64,000 nucleotides of DNA from Sphingobacterium sp. lm-10 (GTDB lineage Bacteria > Bacteroidota > Bacteroidia > Sphingobacteriales > Sphingobacteriaceae). The position numbers and the translations under genes were made by a program. Numbering within the stretch: position 1 is the stretch's first letter; the number at the start of each line of letters is the position of its first letter. Below, in pieces: positions 55,732-64,000 of the stretch. The stretch covers positions 1 to 64,000 of the forward strand of contig NZ_JAMJWC010000003.1 of NCBI RefSeq assembly GCF_023554555.1, in the 5' to 3' direction. The notes beneath the pieces were generated by a model that did no database searches, had not been told where the DNA came from, and was given only the letters and a program-made list of their open reading frames with translations.

Positions 55732-56157
55732 CTACGCGACGTAATCTGCAATGTCAATATAATTATCCTCTACGGGTTTGAGGGTTATTTTAATATTTTC
55801 CAGAGCATTCGTAATGCCATTTTGTTTGATAATTTCCAACTCAATTTCTGATTTTTTAGCGGTCATAGACATGGCGTACTGTGAGGCTCCGGGCAGGGTT
55901 TCATAGCCATTCGTATTGATATTTCGAAAGAGGAACTTTCGATTTTTGGAATCATAGAGAAAGAAATAAAAGGGGAAGTCTTTGGCAGCGCTATCGACAG
56001 CACCCGAGCCGTTCCACAACTCCAATCTTCTTAGAATTGCACTTTGCAGATTATTTTGTTTTACCATTTCCTTTTTAATGGTAATTACGTTGAAACATAA
56101 TACAAGAAGAAAAATGAGGACAATTAACGACAATGTGAAAGAGAAAGGTTCAGACAT
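55732..56157 (-). CDS. Hypothetical single-pass membrane protein
   Basis: A 141-residue protein with one N-terminal transmembrane helix (about 5-25) and a periplasmic or cytoplasmic domain of mixed strands (FYFFLYDSKNRKFLFRN). I recognise no family. The interval to the TetR side holds no other gene. Confidence 0.55.
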   Translation of the reverse strand: MSEPFSFTLSLIVLIFLLVLCFNVITIKKEMVKQNNLQSAILRRLELWNGSGAVDSAAKDFPFYFFLYDSKNRKFLFRNINTNGYETLPGASQYAMSMTAKKSEIELEIIKQNGITNALENIKITLKPVEDNYIDIADYVA

Positions 56158-56330
56158 AGAATGGCGGTTTAGTTTTATATACCAATATATTGAAATTATT
56201 TTATATAAATAAAAAGATAACTACCTAGAAAAGAGTTATTGATGATTCAATTATACTAGACCAATTTGTGATATCCCCGTGAAAGACTCCCCATTTAGGT
56301 TTCATTAACATGTACTTAATAGGGGTTTTA

Positions 56331-56338
56331 TATATTTG
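56331..56338 (+). promoter_or_regulatory. Candidate -7 element of the GH92 gene
   Basis: TATATTTG matches TAnnTTTG and lies 25 bases before the ATG at 56364. It makes ATG 56310 an unlikely start. No exact -33. Confidence 0.5.
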
Positions 56339-56363
56339 TGGATCTACTTTCTACACGCTATTT

Positions 56364-58400
56364 ATGAAAAAGGCAATCATGCTCTCCCTTCTGGTATTCG
56401 GCGCACGCGTTTTATTTGCGCAAGTTGATCAGGTCAATGTTTTTTTAGGGTCTTCCGGCGATCATGGTCAATTATCTCCGGCCGCATCTTCCGCTTTTCA
56501 TCAATTGAGCATCGTGCCATTCACCAATCCAACTACCCATACCGGATATGAATTTCTGGCAAAAGAAATTCGAGGTTTTACACATAATCGAATGGAAGGT
56601 GTTGGCTGCATGGGCAGTGGCGGCGTATTGCTTATCCAGCCTTACTTGGGATCGGGGCATGTCGTTCCGGTGTTGCATAAAAATACGGAAGAGGCCGGGC
56701 CGGGTTATTATGAAGTAGCTACACAGGAGGGCATCGCAGCACAAATCGTTTCCATAAAGGATTTTGGTAAGGAGAAATTTTCATTTCCTGCAGGTGATAA
56801 AGGATTTTTTCTGGATTTAGGCCATGCGTTTAACGGCGCATTCGTAGATAACCGATTTGAACGTGACGGAAATCGACTTATTGGTGCGGTACGTGCCAAA
56901 ACAACTTGTCATGTAGGGACGTACACTATTTATTATGCTTTAGAAATTCCTAACGCGTCGGCTTGGCGTATAGAAGGCAATAAAGTTTGGGTTTCTCTAC
57001 CTAGTGATGTTCGCGAAGCGGAAATAGACTTAGCCTTTTCGGCCGTGAATGAGTCCTATGCTGCAGAGCGTCTGGAACAACATCATAAAAAATCGTATGC
57101 GGATCTGAAAAATAATGTACAAAAGGATTGGGATAATTGGCTAGGTGCCATACAGGTAAAGGGAGATCCGGAACTTACGAAAATGTTCTATTCCTTGTTT
57201 TACCGAGCATTACAATCTCCTTATACCACGAGTGAGGCCGATGGCAGTTACCGTGCTACTGATGGTGAAATATATAAAAGTAAAACTCCAAGGGTACATG
57301 GCTGGGCCGTATGGGACAATTACAAAACGCAATTACCTTTATTAGAGCTGGCTTATCCTGAATTTTATCAACAGGTTGCTTCCTCGCTTTCTGACCTGTA
57401 CCGTTATGGGAAATACGACTTTGCCGGACCTGCCGAACCGGCTAATTCCGTGCGCACGGAGCATGCTGCGGTGGTCTTGCTCGATGCGCAACGCAAAGGT
57501 TATGCTATTGATCTGGATGCTATTCGCGATTCCTTGATTCGTGATACGGCACGCTTCGACTTTACCAAACCAGACAAATACTTAGAAGCTGCGTACGATA
57601 TGTGGGCGATGGATCAACTGTTTAAAGGAAAAAATCCGGTGTACAAACAACGTGCGCTTAGCTATAGCGCCGTATGGGATCGAGAATTCAAAGATTTGAC
57701 GAAGCGCGATGTAGATCGTATGTCAGCACGCAATATGTACCAAGGTACAATCCGACAATACCGTTGGAATGTGCCATTTGATGTGAAAGGATTAGTGACA
57801 TTGGCCGGAGGGCAAGCGGCTTTCACGGCACAACTCGATGATTTCTATGATAACTATTATTTTAACAGAGCGAACGAACCGGATCTGCAGTCTTTCACGT
57901 TGTACAACGCTAGCACAACGCCTTGGAGATACCAGGAATGGGTACATCGCTTGGCCCTAGATACGGTAGTACAATATTACTTCAATGATAATAGCCGCGG
58001 CATTGGCGCGCACATCGATAAAATTTATAAAAACGAACCAAAAGCATTTGTACGCACAATGGACGATGATGCGGGAGCGATGTCTGCCTGGTGGGTGCTT
58101 TCTGCTATTGGGTTGCATCAGCCTTTGATCGGAGAACCTATCTATTATTTATCTACCCCATTTTTTGATGAAGTGCGATTAGAAAATAGGGGAAAACCTT
58201 TTATCATAAAGCGAAGCGGTGAGAAAGGTGAACGTTATATCCAACAAATCTTATGGAACGGAAAAGATTTGGGACGGCTCTGGATTACCCGAAAAGAAAT
58301 TGCTAAGGGAGGTACTTTAGAAATAATAACTTCGCAAGATCCTACTCGATATGGCATAGACCAACCTTGGGTTACCAATTACAGTGACCCAGCATCCTAA
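56364..58400 (+). CDS. GH92 exo-alpha-mannosidase-like glycoside hydrolase
   Basis: A 678-residue secreted enzyme (signal peptide to about residue 20). The N-terminal sandwich has VNVFLGSSGDHGQ and GFTHNRMEGVGCMGSGGVLLI, and the barrel includes AWDNYKTQLPLL and NEPDLQSFTLYNASTTPWRYQ (with the acid/base Glu region), ending DDDAGAMSAWWVLSAIG. All are GH92 motifs; some, such as the Cys usually after DD, are replaced by Ala. Usual length is about 750, so it is a little short. The family removes terminal alpha-mannose using calcium. It precedes a SusC-SusD pair, so the target is probably a mannose-containing glycan. Confidence 0.85.
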   Translation: MKKAIMLSLLVFGARVLFAQVDQVNVFLGSSGDHGQLSPAASSAFHQLSIVPFTNPTTHTGYEFLAKEIRGFTHNRMEGVGCMGSGGVLLIQPYLGSGHVVPVLHKNTEEAGPGYYEVATQEGIAAQIVSIKDFGKEKFSFPAGDKGFFLDLGHAFNGAFVDNRFERDGNRLIGAVRAKTTCHVGTYTIYYALEIPNASAWRIEGNKVWVSLPSDVREAEIDLAFSAVNESYAAERLEQHHKKSYADLKNNVQKDWDNWLGAIQVKGDPELTKMFYSLFYRALQSPYTTSEADGSYRATDGEIYKSKTPRVHGWAVWDNYKTQLPLLELAYPEFYQQVASSLSDLYRYGKYDFAGPAEPANSVRTEHAAVVLLDAQRKGYAIDLDAIRDSLIRDTARFDFTKPDKYLEAAYDMWAMDQLFKGKNPVYKQRALSYSAVWDREFKDLTKRDVDRMSARNMYQGTIRQYRWNVPFDVKGLVTLAGGQAAFTAQLDDFYDNYYFNRANEPDLQSFTLYNASTTPWRYQEWVHRLALDTVVQYYFNDNSRGIGAHIDKIYKNEPKAFVRTMDDDAGAMSAWWVLSAIGLHQPLIGEPIYYLSTPFFDEVRLENRGKPFIIKRSGEKGERYIQQILWNGKDLGRLWITRKEIAKGGTLEIITSQDPTRYGIDQPWVTNYSDPAS

Positions 58401-58498
58401 TGGTTCATGTCCTTTTCATAAAAAAAATAAACAGTTGACTGCTAGTGGATAGTGTGATTTTTACACTAAAAAGACTACTACTTAGGTGGATTATGTAT

Positions 58499-58506
58499 TA
58501 TATTTG
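58499..58506 (+). promoter_or_regulatory. Candidate -7 element of the third SusC gene
   Basis: TATATTTG (TAnnTTTG) lies 116 bp before the SusC start, in the 221-bp gap after the GH92 gene. No exact -33. Confidence 0.4.
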
Positions 58507-58621
58507 CTCGCAAATTACTATAATACGTTTTAGCATCTCCATTACCAGTGTTGATTAATCTAGTCTAACTGGTTTAGTATCTGCCACTTCGTAGCGCAAT
58601 TACATTTAAATTTTTGTTTAT

Positions 58622-61600
58622 ATGCAAAGGAAAATTACTACTATCCCCTTTATTCTCCCCCTCATTCTGATGCTTGCTGTTCTGCCTGTCTATCAGGTGT
58701 CTGCGCAGCAACGCGTGGTAGAAGGGCTTATTACCGAAGCGCTTACCGGTCAACCTCTTTCTGGCGTGAGCGTTCGGGTTGTTGGTCAACAATTTGGTGT
58801 TTCTTCACAAGAAGATGGCCGTTATCGTATAGAAGTCAGACAAGCGGATGCACGTCTGGAATTCTCCTATGTAGGATACGGTACGATACAGCGCGCCGCA
58901 GATGCTAATAACATAGATGTAGCATTGGAAGCCGCCAGCCGAGATCTTGGTGAGGTGGTGGTGGTGGCTTACGGTACTTCTCGCCGCGAGAATATTACCG
59001 GTTCGGTCGGAACCATCAGTGGTAAGCAATTAGAAAACCGACAGATATCTAATCTATCGAAAGGTTTGGAAGGTCAAGTTCCCGGCTTGCAGGCGGTGGC
59101 TGCGTCTGGACAGCCCGGTACGGATGCTACTGTTCGTATTCGGGGTATCGGCTCTATCAATGCATCTAGCAATCCACTTTATGTGGTGGATGGCAATCCT
59201 TATGCTGGAGATATCAGTGCAATCAATCCGAATGATATCGAATCCATCAGTGTTTTGAAAGATGCGGCGTCCAGCGCTTTGTACGGCTCGCGTGGTGCAA
59301 ACGGTGTGATCATCGTTACGACAAAAAAGGGAAGAGCCAGCGATCGGGCAGCCATCAACTTAAACGTCACCAAAGGCGTCTCCAACCGCGCTATTCAAGA
59401 TTACCAACAGCTATCAACAGACGATTATTTCCAATTGTACTGGGAAGCCGTACGCAATAAAAACCTGTCTAACGGGTTGGCTGCCGATGTCGCGGCGAGA
59501 AATGCTAGTGCATCTTTGGTAACGGATTTGGGGATCAACCCGTATGGTGCTAATTTCTCCCAGCCCGTTGGGCTGGATGGGCGTTTGCAACCTGGAGCGC
59601 AAGCCTTGTGGAATGATAGCTGGACCGACGTATTACAACGTACCGGGCAACGTACGCAGGCTGACTTAAGCATTAGTGGCGGTGGTGATAAACATAGTTA
59701 CTTTATATCTGGGGGCTATTTGGACGATCAAGGAATCGCGATTGGTTCTGGATTTAAACGATACAACGTGCGTGCAAATATTGATGCAAAAGCAAGAGAG
59801 TGGTTGAATGCAGGTTTTAATTTTGCTGCCAGCAGTGCCTTGCAACAGTTTCCGCAATCAGAAGATAGTAATACCGCAAATATTATCAATTTCACCCGTT
59901 TGACGCCAGGCTTCTATCCTTATTATGAGCGCGAAGCGGATGGCAGTTATCGGCTGGATGCCAATGGCGATAGGATTTGGGATTTTGGCGAATACCGTCC
60001 AAGTGCCGCCATTCCACGCTCCAATCTTGCCGCATCTTTACCGTTAGATAAAAATGATATCCAACGGGAGAATGCCTCTATCCGAACGTATTTGGAAGCC
60101 ATTATCAGTCCGGATTTGAAATTCCGCTCTACCTATAGTGTAGATTACATCAATAGGAATGATCATTTTTACGTGAATCCATCCGTGGGTAGAGGTGTGG
60201 AATACCTCGGATCCGTGAATAAAAGTAATGTGCGTACAGTGGGACAAACCTGGAATAACATCCTGACCTACGACAAGCAATTTGATCTACATCACCTCAA
60301 TGTACTGGCAGGACAGGAATTTTACAGTTTCCAAACGACCAATATGAGTGGAAGCCGTCAGCGCTTTGTGCTACCTGGCTTAGATGAACCAATAGCTGCT
60401 TCACAGCTCAATTCCTTTACCGGATTGAGTCAGGATTATCGCTTGTTGAGTTTCTTAGGTCGCGCCGAATACGGATACGATAATCGTTATCTATTGTCCG
60501 GATCGATACGTACGGATGGTTCGTCTCGCTTTGCTGCTGGTACACGTTGGGGGACTTTTTGGTCATTGGGAGCTGCCTGGAAGATCTCGAATGAATCATT
60601 TTTACAAGATCAGGATTGGCTGAACCAATTAACCTGGCGGGCTAGTTATGGTGGCCAGGGGAATGATAATTTAGGTGTGTATTATGCGTATCAGGGACTG
60701 TATTCTATTCTCAACAATCTGGGTGAGGGTGGTACCATCACCAATCGCTTGGCTACGCCAGAGCTTAAATGGGAAACGAACCTCAACTTCAATACGGGTG
60801 TGGATGTAGCGATACTGAAAAATCGTATCGCCTTCTCTGTAGAATATTTCAACCGCCAGAGTAAAGACTTATTGTTTACGATGCCCATGGCGCTATCTAC
60901 AGGATATACAGGCTACGATGCCAATATTGGTACCATGCGCAATACCGGTATAGATGTGGATATCCGTACTATTCCGGTACGTAACGAGAATTTTCGCTGG
61001 AATCTGGACCTGAATTTCTCGCATTTTAAGAACCGGATCACCGAATTGCCTACGGCAAACAATATTATCCGCGGCAATAAGATGTTGCGCTTAGGTGGAT
61101 CAATCTATGATTTTTACTTGCCAACTTGGGCCGGTGTGAATCCTGAAAACGGCTCGCCACTCTGGTACAAAGCAGATGCCGACGGTATACAAACCGACGA
61201 AACAACTTCGGTGTACGGCGATGCGGGTCGATTTATTCAAGGAAGCTCATTGCCAACTTTGGTAGGGGGTATTACCAATAACATTACCTATAAGAATTTT
61301 GATCTGAATGCTTTGTTGAGTTTTAGCTTAGGTGGGCAGATATTGGATAATGATTATATCCAGCTGTTGCACAATGGTAATAACCCAGGTCGTGCCTGGA
61401 GCCAAGAGATGCTGAATCGCTGGACCCCAGAAAACCGGGAGACGGATGTACCACGCCTTACCACTGATAATTTGAACTGGACCTCCGCATCTACTCGCTT
61501 TTTGTATGATGGTAGTTTTGCTCGTCTTAAAAACCTGAGTGTCGGCTATTCCTTCCCGGAAGCTACTATGAGCCGTATTGGCATCAGCCGACTTCGGGTG

Positions 61601-61735
61601 TTTGTTCAGGGAGAAAACCTATTTACTTTCTACAAGCATAAAGGAATGGATCCGGAACAAACCCTGGAAGGGGCTACCTATTTCCGTTACCCGGCGATTA
61701 AAACATTCTCCGGAGGAGTGCAGATTGGATTATAA
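58622..61735 (+). CDS. SusC-family TonB-dependent transporter (GH92 locus)
   Basis: A 1037-residue outer-membrane transporter. Signal sequence to about residue 28 (VSAQ), then a carboxypeptidase-like domain (VVEGLITEALTGQPLSGVSV), the SusC box GEVVVVAYGTSRRENITGS and plug NPLYVVDGNPYAGD. The remainder is a barrel. It pairs with the SusD 19 bp downstream and follows GH92, so it likely imports a mannose-containing oligosaccharide. The substrate is inference. Confidence 0.94.
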   Translation: MQRKITTIPFILPLILMLAVLPVYQVSAQQRVVEGLITEALTGQPLSGVSVRVVGQQFGVSSQEDGRYRIEVRQADARLEFSYVGYGTIQRAADANNIDVALEAASRDLGEVVVVAYGTSRRENITGSVGTISGKQLENRQISNLSKGLEGQVPGLQAVAASGQPGTDATVRIRGIGSINASSNPLYVVDGNPYAGDISAINPNDIESISVLKDAASSALYGSRGANGVIIVTTKKGRASDRAAINLNVTKGVSNRAIQDYQQLSTDDYFQLYWEAVRNKNLSNGLAADVAARNASASLVTDLGINPYGANFSQPVGLDGRLQPGAQALWNDSWTDVLQRTGQRTQADLSISGGGDKHSYFISGGYLDDQGIAIGSGFKRYNVRANIDAKAREWLNAGFNFAASSALQQFPQSEDSNTANIINFTRLTPGFYPYYEREADGSYRLDANGDRIWDFGEYRPSAAIPRSNLAASLPLDKNDIQRENASIRTYLEAIISPDLKFRSTYSVDYINRNDHFYVNPSVGRGVEYLGSVNKSNVRTVGQTWNNILTYDKQFDLHHLNVLAGQEFYSFQTTNMSGSRQRFVLPGLDEPIAASQLNSFTGLSQDYRLLSFLGRAEYGYDNRYLLSGSIRTDGSSRFAAGTRWGTFWSLGAAWKISNESFLQDQDWLNQLTWRASYGGQGNDNLGVYYAYQGLYSILNNLGEGGTITNRLATPELKWETNLNFNTGVDVAILKNRIAFSVEYFNRQSKDLLFTMPMALSTGYTGYDANIGTMRNTGIDVDIRTIPVRNENFRWNLDLNFSHFKNRITELPTANNIIRGNKMLRLGGSIYDFYLPTWAGVNPENGSPLWYKADADGIQTDETTSVYGDAGRFIQGSSLPTLVGGITNNITYKNFDLNALLSFSLGGQILDNDYIQLLHNGNNPGRAWSQEMLNRWTPENRETDVPRLTTDNLNWTSASTRFLYDGSFARLKNLSVGYSFPEATMSRIGISRLRVFVQGENLFTFYKHKGMDPEQTLEGATYFRYPAIKTFSGGVQIGL

Positions 61736-61754
61736 GACTTAAAAAAAAAATAGC

Positions 61755-63269
61755 ATGAATTTATTCGCAACAAAATATAAAATATACGCTCTTACCTTCT
61801 TTGTATTGACACTGGCCTCCTGTAAAGATCAGTTGGATACGATGCCCACGGATGCAGTGACGGATACGGAGATTTACAAAAATACCAGTAACATTCAAAC
61901 CGTTATCAATGGAACTTGGCGGTATCTGAACGATACGTATTTTACCTTTGCTAACCCTGGTTATTCTGCCTTTATGCGTACCAGTGATGCCATGGCAAAC
62001 GACGTGGCCGTTACCACCAAATATGGCTATCGGGATCCATATGCCTTCACTGAATTGTTTGACAGATCTACGAACCGGGTGAATGCGTTCTGGACGTTGC
62101 TTTACAAGGTGATCGACAATACCAATAACGTGATTGCGAAGACCGAGCAGGCGGAGGGATCGCGTGAGGATAAAGATCGCTTGATTGGTCAGGCTAAGAC
62201 ATTACGCGCTTTTGCCTACCTCAATCTGGCCTCTTTTTATCAATTTAGTTACTTGAAAGACAAGACGGCATTGACGGTGCCGATATATACTGAGCCAAGT
62301 ACGACGGCCACGCAAGGTAAACCGAAAGCTAGTTTGGAGGAGATTTATGCATTGATTACTGCAGACCTTAGGGATGCCGTCACTAAGCTTGCTGGATATA
62401 ATCGGCCTGGCGCTCAGAAATACCGTGTAAATCAACATGTGGCTAATGGCTTGCTCGCACGCGCTTACTTGAACACGGGGCAATGGGAGTTGGCGGCTAC
62501 CGCAGCGGCTGCTGCTGCGGAGGGTTATCCTTTGATGAATGCCGAAGCCTATTACGCGGGGTTCAATGACGCGCAAAATCCAGAATGGATCTGGGGACAT
62601 TTACAAACAACGGATCAAAGTACCGCCAGTTACACGTTTCATTACCTGGATGTTTCTTCGTCGGGATCCTTTTATTTTAGTTTCATGGCAGATCCATTTT
62701 TTAAAGAACATTTTGCTCCGCAAGATGTGCGTACGGCACTTTTTGAGTGGGATGGCTTACCTGGTCGTGAAGGTTTCTTGCGGTACAAGAAGTTTAAATT
62801 TAAACAGAACCTCATTGGAGATATTGTATATATGCGTTCGTCAGAGATGTGGCTCATACAGGCGGAAGCATATGCTAGAGCAGCCAACAATAGCGCCGCG
62901 ATCGATGCACTAAATACCTTGCGTGCGGCAAGAAATGCGGTTCCTTACACCGCGCAAGAGGGAGATTTGGTTGAAGCGATTTTGTTGGAAAGACGCAAAG
63001 AGCTTTGGGGTGAAGGCTTCGGTTTATCGGATATTATTCGAAATCAGAAATCGGTCGTTCGTAAGTCATTTCTAGATGTAGCAGGAAGTCCAGTCAAGGT
63101 AACGGTAACCACACCTTCGGGTGAGCAGAAGGTCGTGAATGGCCAAGGGCACCGTGTCGTGAAATTCCCGGATGGAAATGCCTTCGCACCCAACAGTCGC
63201 TACTATATTTTTGCGGTACCGTTGGTAGAAGAACAGCAGAACCCTGCCTTAAGAGCGGGAGCGAACTAA
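61755..63269 (+). CDS. SusD/RagB-family lipoprotein (GH92 locus)
   Basis: A 504-residue lipoprotein (lipobox LASC, Cys23). SusD motifs: AKTLRAFAYLNLASFYQFSY near 151-170 and the C-terminal LLERRKELWGEGFGLSDIIRNQ near 415-436. It binds glycan and works with the SusC encoded 19 bp upstream. It ends the unit and is followed by a palindromic repeat element. Confidence 0.93.
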   Translation: MNLFATKYKIYALTFFVLTLASCKDQLDTMPTDAVTDTEIYKNTSNIQTVINGTWRYLNDTYFTFANPGYSAFMRTSDAMANDVAVTTKYGYRDPYAFTELFDRSTNRVNAFWTLLYKVIDNTNNVIAKTEQAEGSREDKDRLIGQAKTLRAFAYLNLASFYQFSYLKDKTALTVPIYTEPSTTATQGKPKASLEEIYALITADLRDAVTKLAGYNRPGAQKYRVNQHVANGLLARAYLNTGQWELAATAAAAAAEGYPLMNAEAYYAGFNDAQNPEWIWGHLQTTDQSTASYTFHYLDVSSSGSFYFSFMADPFFKEHFAPQDVRTALFEWDGLPGREGFLRYKKFKFKQNLIGDIVYMRSSEMWLIQAEAYARAANNSAAIDALNTLRAARNAVPYTAQEGDLVEAILLERRKELWGEGFGLSDIIRNQKSVVRKSFLDVAGSPVKVTVTTPSGEQKVVNGQGHRVVKFPDGNAFAPNSRYYIFAVPLVEEQQNPALRAGAN

Positions 63270-63281
63270 TTAAGTAGGAAA

Positions 63282-63440
63282 GAAAGAGGTCGTCTAAAAA
63301 GTAAGCTATGAACGTCCTTGCGAGAAGGAGGAACGACGACGAAGCAATCTTATGTACAAAAAATTTAGATTGCTTCGTCATGCTTCCTCGCAATGACGCA
63401 TTTTTTTCTTCAATGCCCTTTTTTAGACAAGCCTCTTTCT
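63282..63440. repeat. Palindromic repeat element (REP/MITE-like)
   Basis: A nested inverted repeat of about 160 bp. The outer arms (63282-63300 and 63420-63440) share a core like GAAAGAGG...TCTAAAAA. The inner arms (about 63313-63350 and 63367-63398) contain GAAGCAATCT / AGATTGCTTC and a CGTCCTTGCGAG / CTCGCAATGACG pair. Such CGAAGCAATCT... elements recur in many Bacteroidota genomes. It could also act as a terminator for the SusD gene and the converging aminotransferase gene. Confidence 0.75.
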
Positions 63441-63453
63441 TTTTTAATCAATA

Positions 63454-64000
63454 TTAACTACCGGCTTTCAAAGCGCTTACTACTTGTTTCATTTCTTCGG
63501 TGGTTCCTATACTCAGGCGCATCCAGGTGCTGTTTTCTTCAAAACTCCGTGCTCCCATGATTTTATTCTGTTCCAATGTTGCCACAAAATTACCCGGATA
63601 ATTCGCCGTATCAAAATAAGAAAAGCTAGTTGTGGAGGGCGTGTGGCGCAGCCCTAGATCTGCTAAGCCTTGGTGATAGATGGCTCTATTTTTAGCGTTT
63701 TCTGTTTTACAATACGTCACGAAATCCTGGTCTTGTAGGGAGGCGAGTGCTGCCGCCACACTAACGGCACTGGGCCCTGCATTCTGCCAGGGCTGTAGAT
63801 TGCCAAGCGACTCGATGATTTTTTCATTTCCGAGCAAATAACCTATACGTGCACCTGCTAGTCCGTAGATTTTGGAAAATGTTTTCGCAATGACAAGATT
63901 TGGGAATTCGTCAATCAGAGGAACCGTACTCGGTATATCTTCAAATTCGGTATATGCTTCATCCATCAAAACGATCACGTGGCTTGGCACCGCTTTAATA
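63454..64000 (-). CDS. HisC-like PLP aminotransferase (partial, runs off the right edge)
   Basis: The C-terminal part of a class I/II aminotransferase, with an open frame to the window end. LMDEAYTEF holds the conserved Asp that contacts pyridoxal phosphate, and AKTFSKIYGLAGARIGY the Schiff-base lysine, as in histidinol-phosphate aminotransferases. Later WMRLSIGTTEEM carries the substrate-binding arginine. GTG at 63990 is internal to the frame, not a real start. Whether it belongs to histidine biosynthesis or to a secreted relative cannot be told from this fragment. Confidence 0.88.
   Translation of the reverse strand, partial: IKAVPSHVIVLMDEAYTEFEDIPSTVPLIDEFPNLVIAKTFSKIYGLAGARIGYLLGNEKIIESLGNLQPWQNAGPSAVSVAAALASLQDQDFVTYCKTENAKNRAIYHQGLADLGLRHTPSTTSFSYFDTANYPGNFVATLEQNKIMGARSFEENSTWMRLSIGTTEEMKQVVSALKAGS

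Noticed and set aside
1..64000. CRISPR arrays, tRNA, rRNA and riboswitches
   Set aside because: I found no regularly spaced repeats, no tRNA-type T-loop pattern, and no conserved riboswitch core in the intergenic stretches that I read.

Overview
The window reads as a chromosomal segment of a Bacteroidota species, most likely in or near the family Sphingobacteriaceae. The reasons are three SusC/SusD outer-membrane uptake pairs, Bacteroidota-type promoters (TTTG, about 20 nt, TAnnTTTG), a maltodextrin operon under a LacI regulator, many secreted lipoproteins, and weak ribosome binding sites. I saw no rRNA, tRNA or CRISPR array.

Layout. Positions 1-4260 hold a secreted sulfatase, a GH29 alpha-L-fucosidase and a lipoprotein astacin-type protease. 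Positions 4438-19916 are a complete maltodextrin locus: LacI regulator, operator and promoter, SusC, SusD, SusE, a periplasmic neopullulanase-like GH13, beta-phosphoglucomutase, GH65 maltose phosphorylase, a lipoprotein GH13 and an MFS sugar importer. The implied route is capture of oligosaccharide at the surface, hydrolysis outside the cytoplasm, import of maltose, and phosphorolysis to glucose plus beta-glucose-1-phosphate, which becomes glucose-6-phosphate. Positions 19957-24841 (minus strand) carry purN-purH and then purM-RimB-like-rimK, so purine synthesis is joined to a protein-glutamylation pair.

Positions 25112-26692 are a small operon with its own promoter. It encodes an acidic/proline-rich lipoprotein and a secreted protein whose pattern matches the thiol-activated (cholesterol-dependent) cytolysin fold but which stops before the membrane-recognition domain 4. 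Positions 27.1-32.7 kb are AT-rich and look like an accessory island: small lipoproteins, an ImmA/IrrE-protease plus DUF4411 pair, a RES-domain putative toxin with a four-cysteine zinc motif, and a serine-resolvase pseudogene with two single-base deletions. Positions 32.7-40.1 kb hold a thioredoxin-like protein and a minus-strand run ending in an ATP-grasp ligase, a QEGLA/DUF1704 metallopeptidase and an N-formylglutamate amidohydrolase-like enzyme.

Positions 40.5-46.7 kb are a peptide-export system: HlyD-type adaptor, C39-peptidase ABC exporter, TolC-type channel, small HTH protein, an unlisted 47-residue double-glycine precursor (45656-45799) and a second-site Lgt homologue. I consider this and the truncated cytolysin-like operon the two most interesting systems here. 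DNA polymerase IV follows.

Positions 48.6-55.3 kb are a SusC-SusD-metallophosphoesterase operon divergent from a TetR regulator with a candidate operator between them. Positions 56.3-63.3 kb are a GH92 mannosidase-like enzyme followed by a third SusC/SusD pair. A palindromic repeat element (63282-63440) separates that from a HisC-like aminotransferase cut by the window edge.
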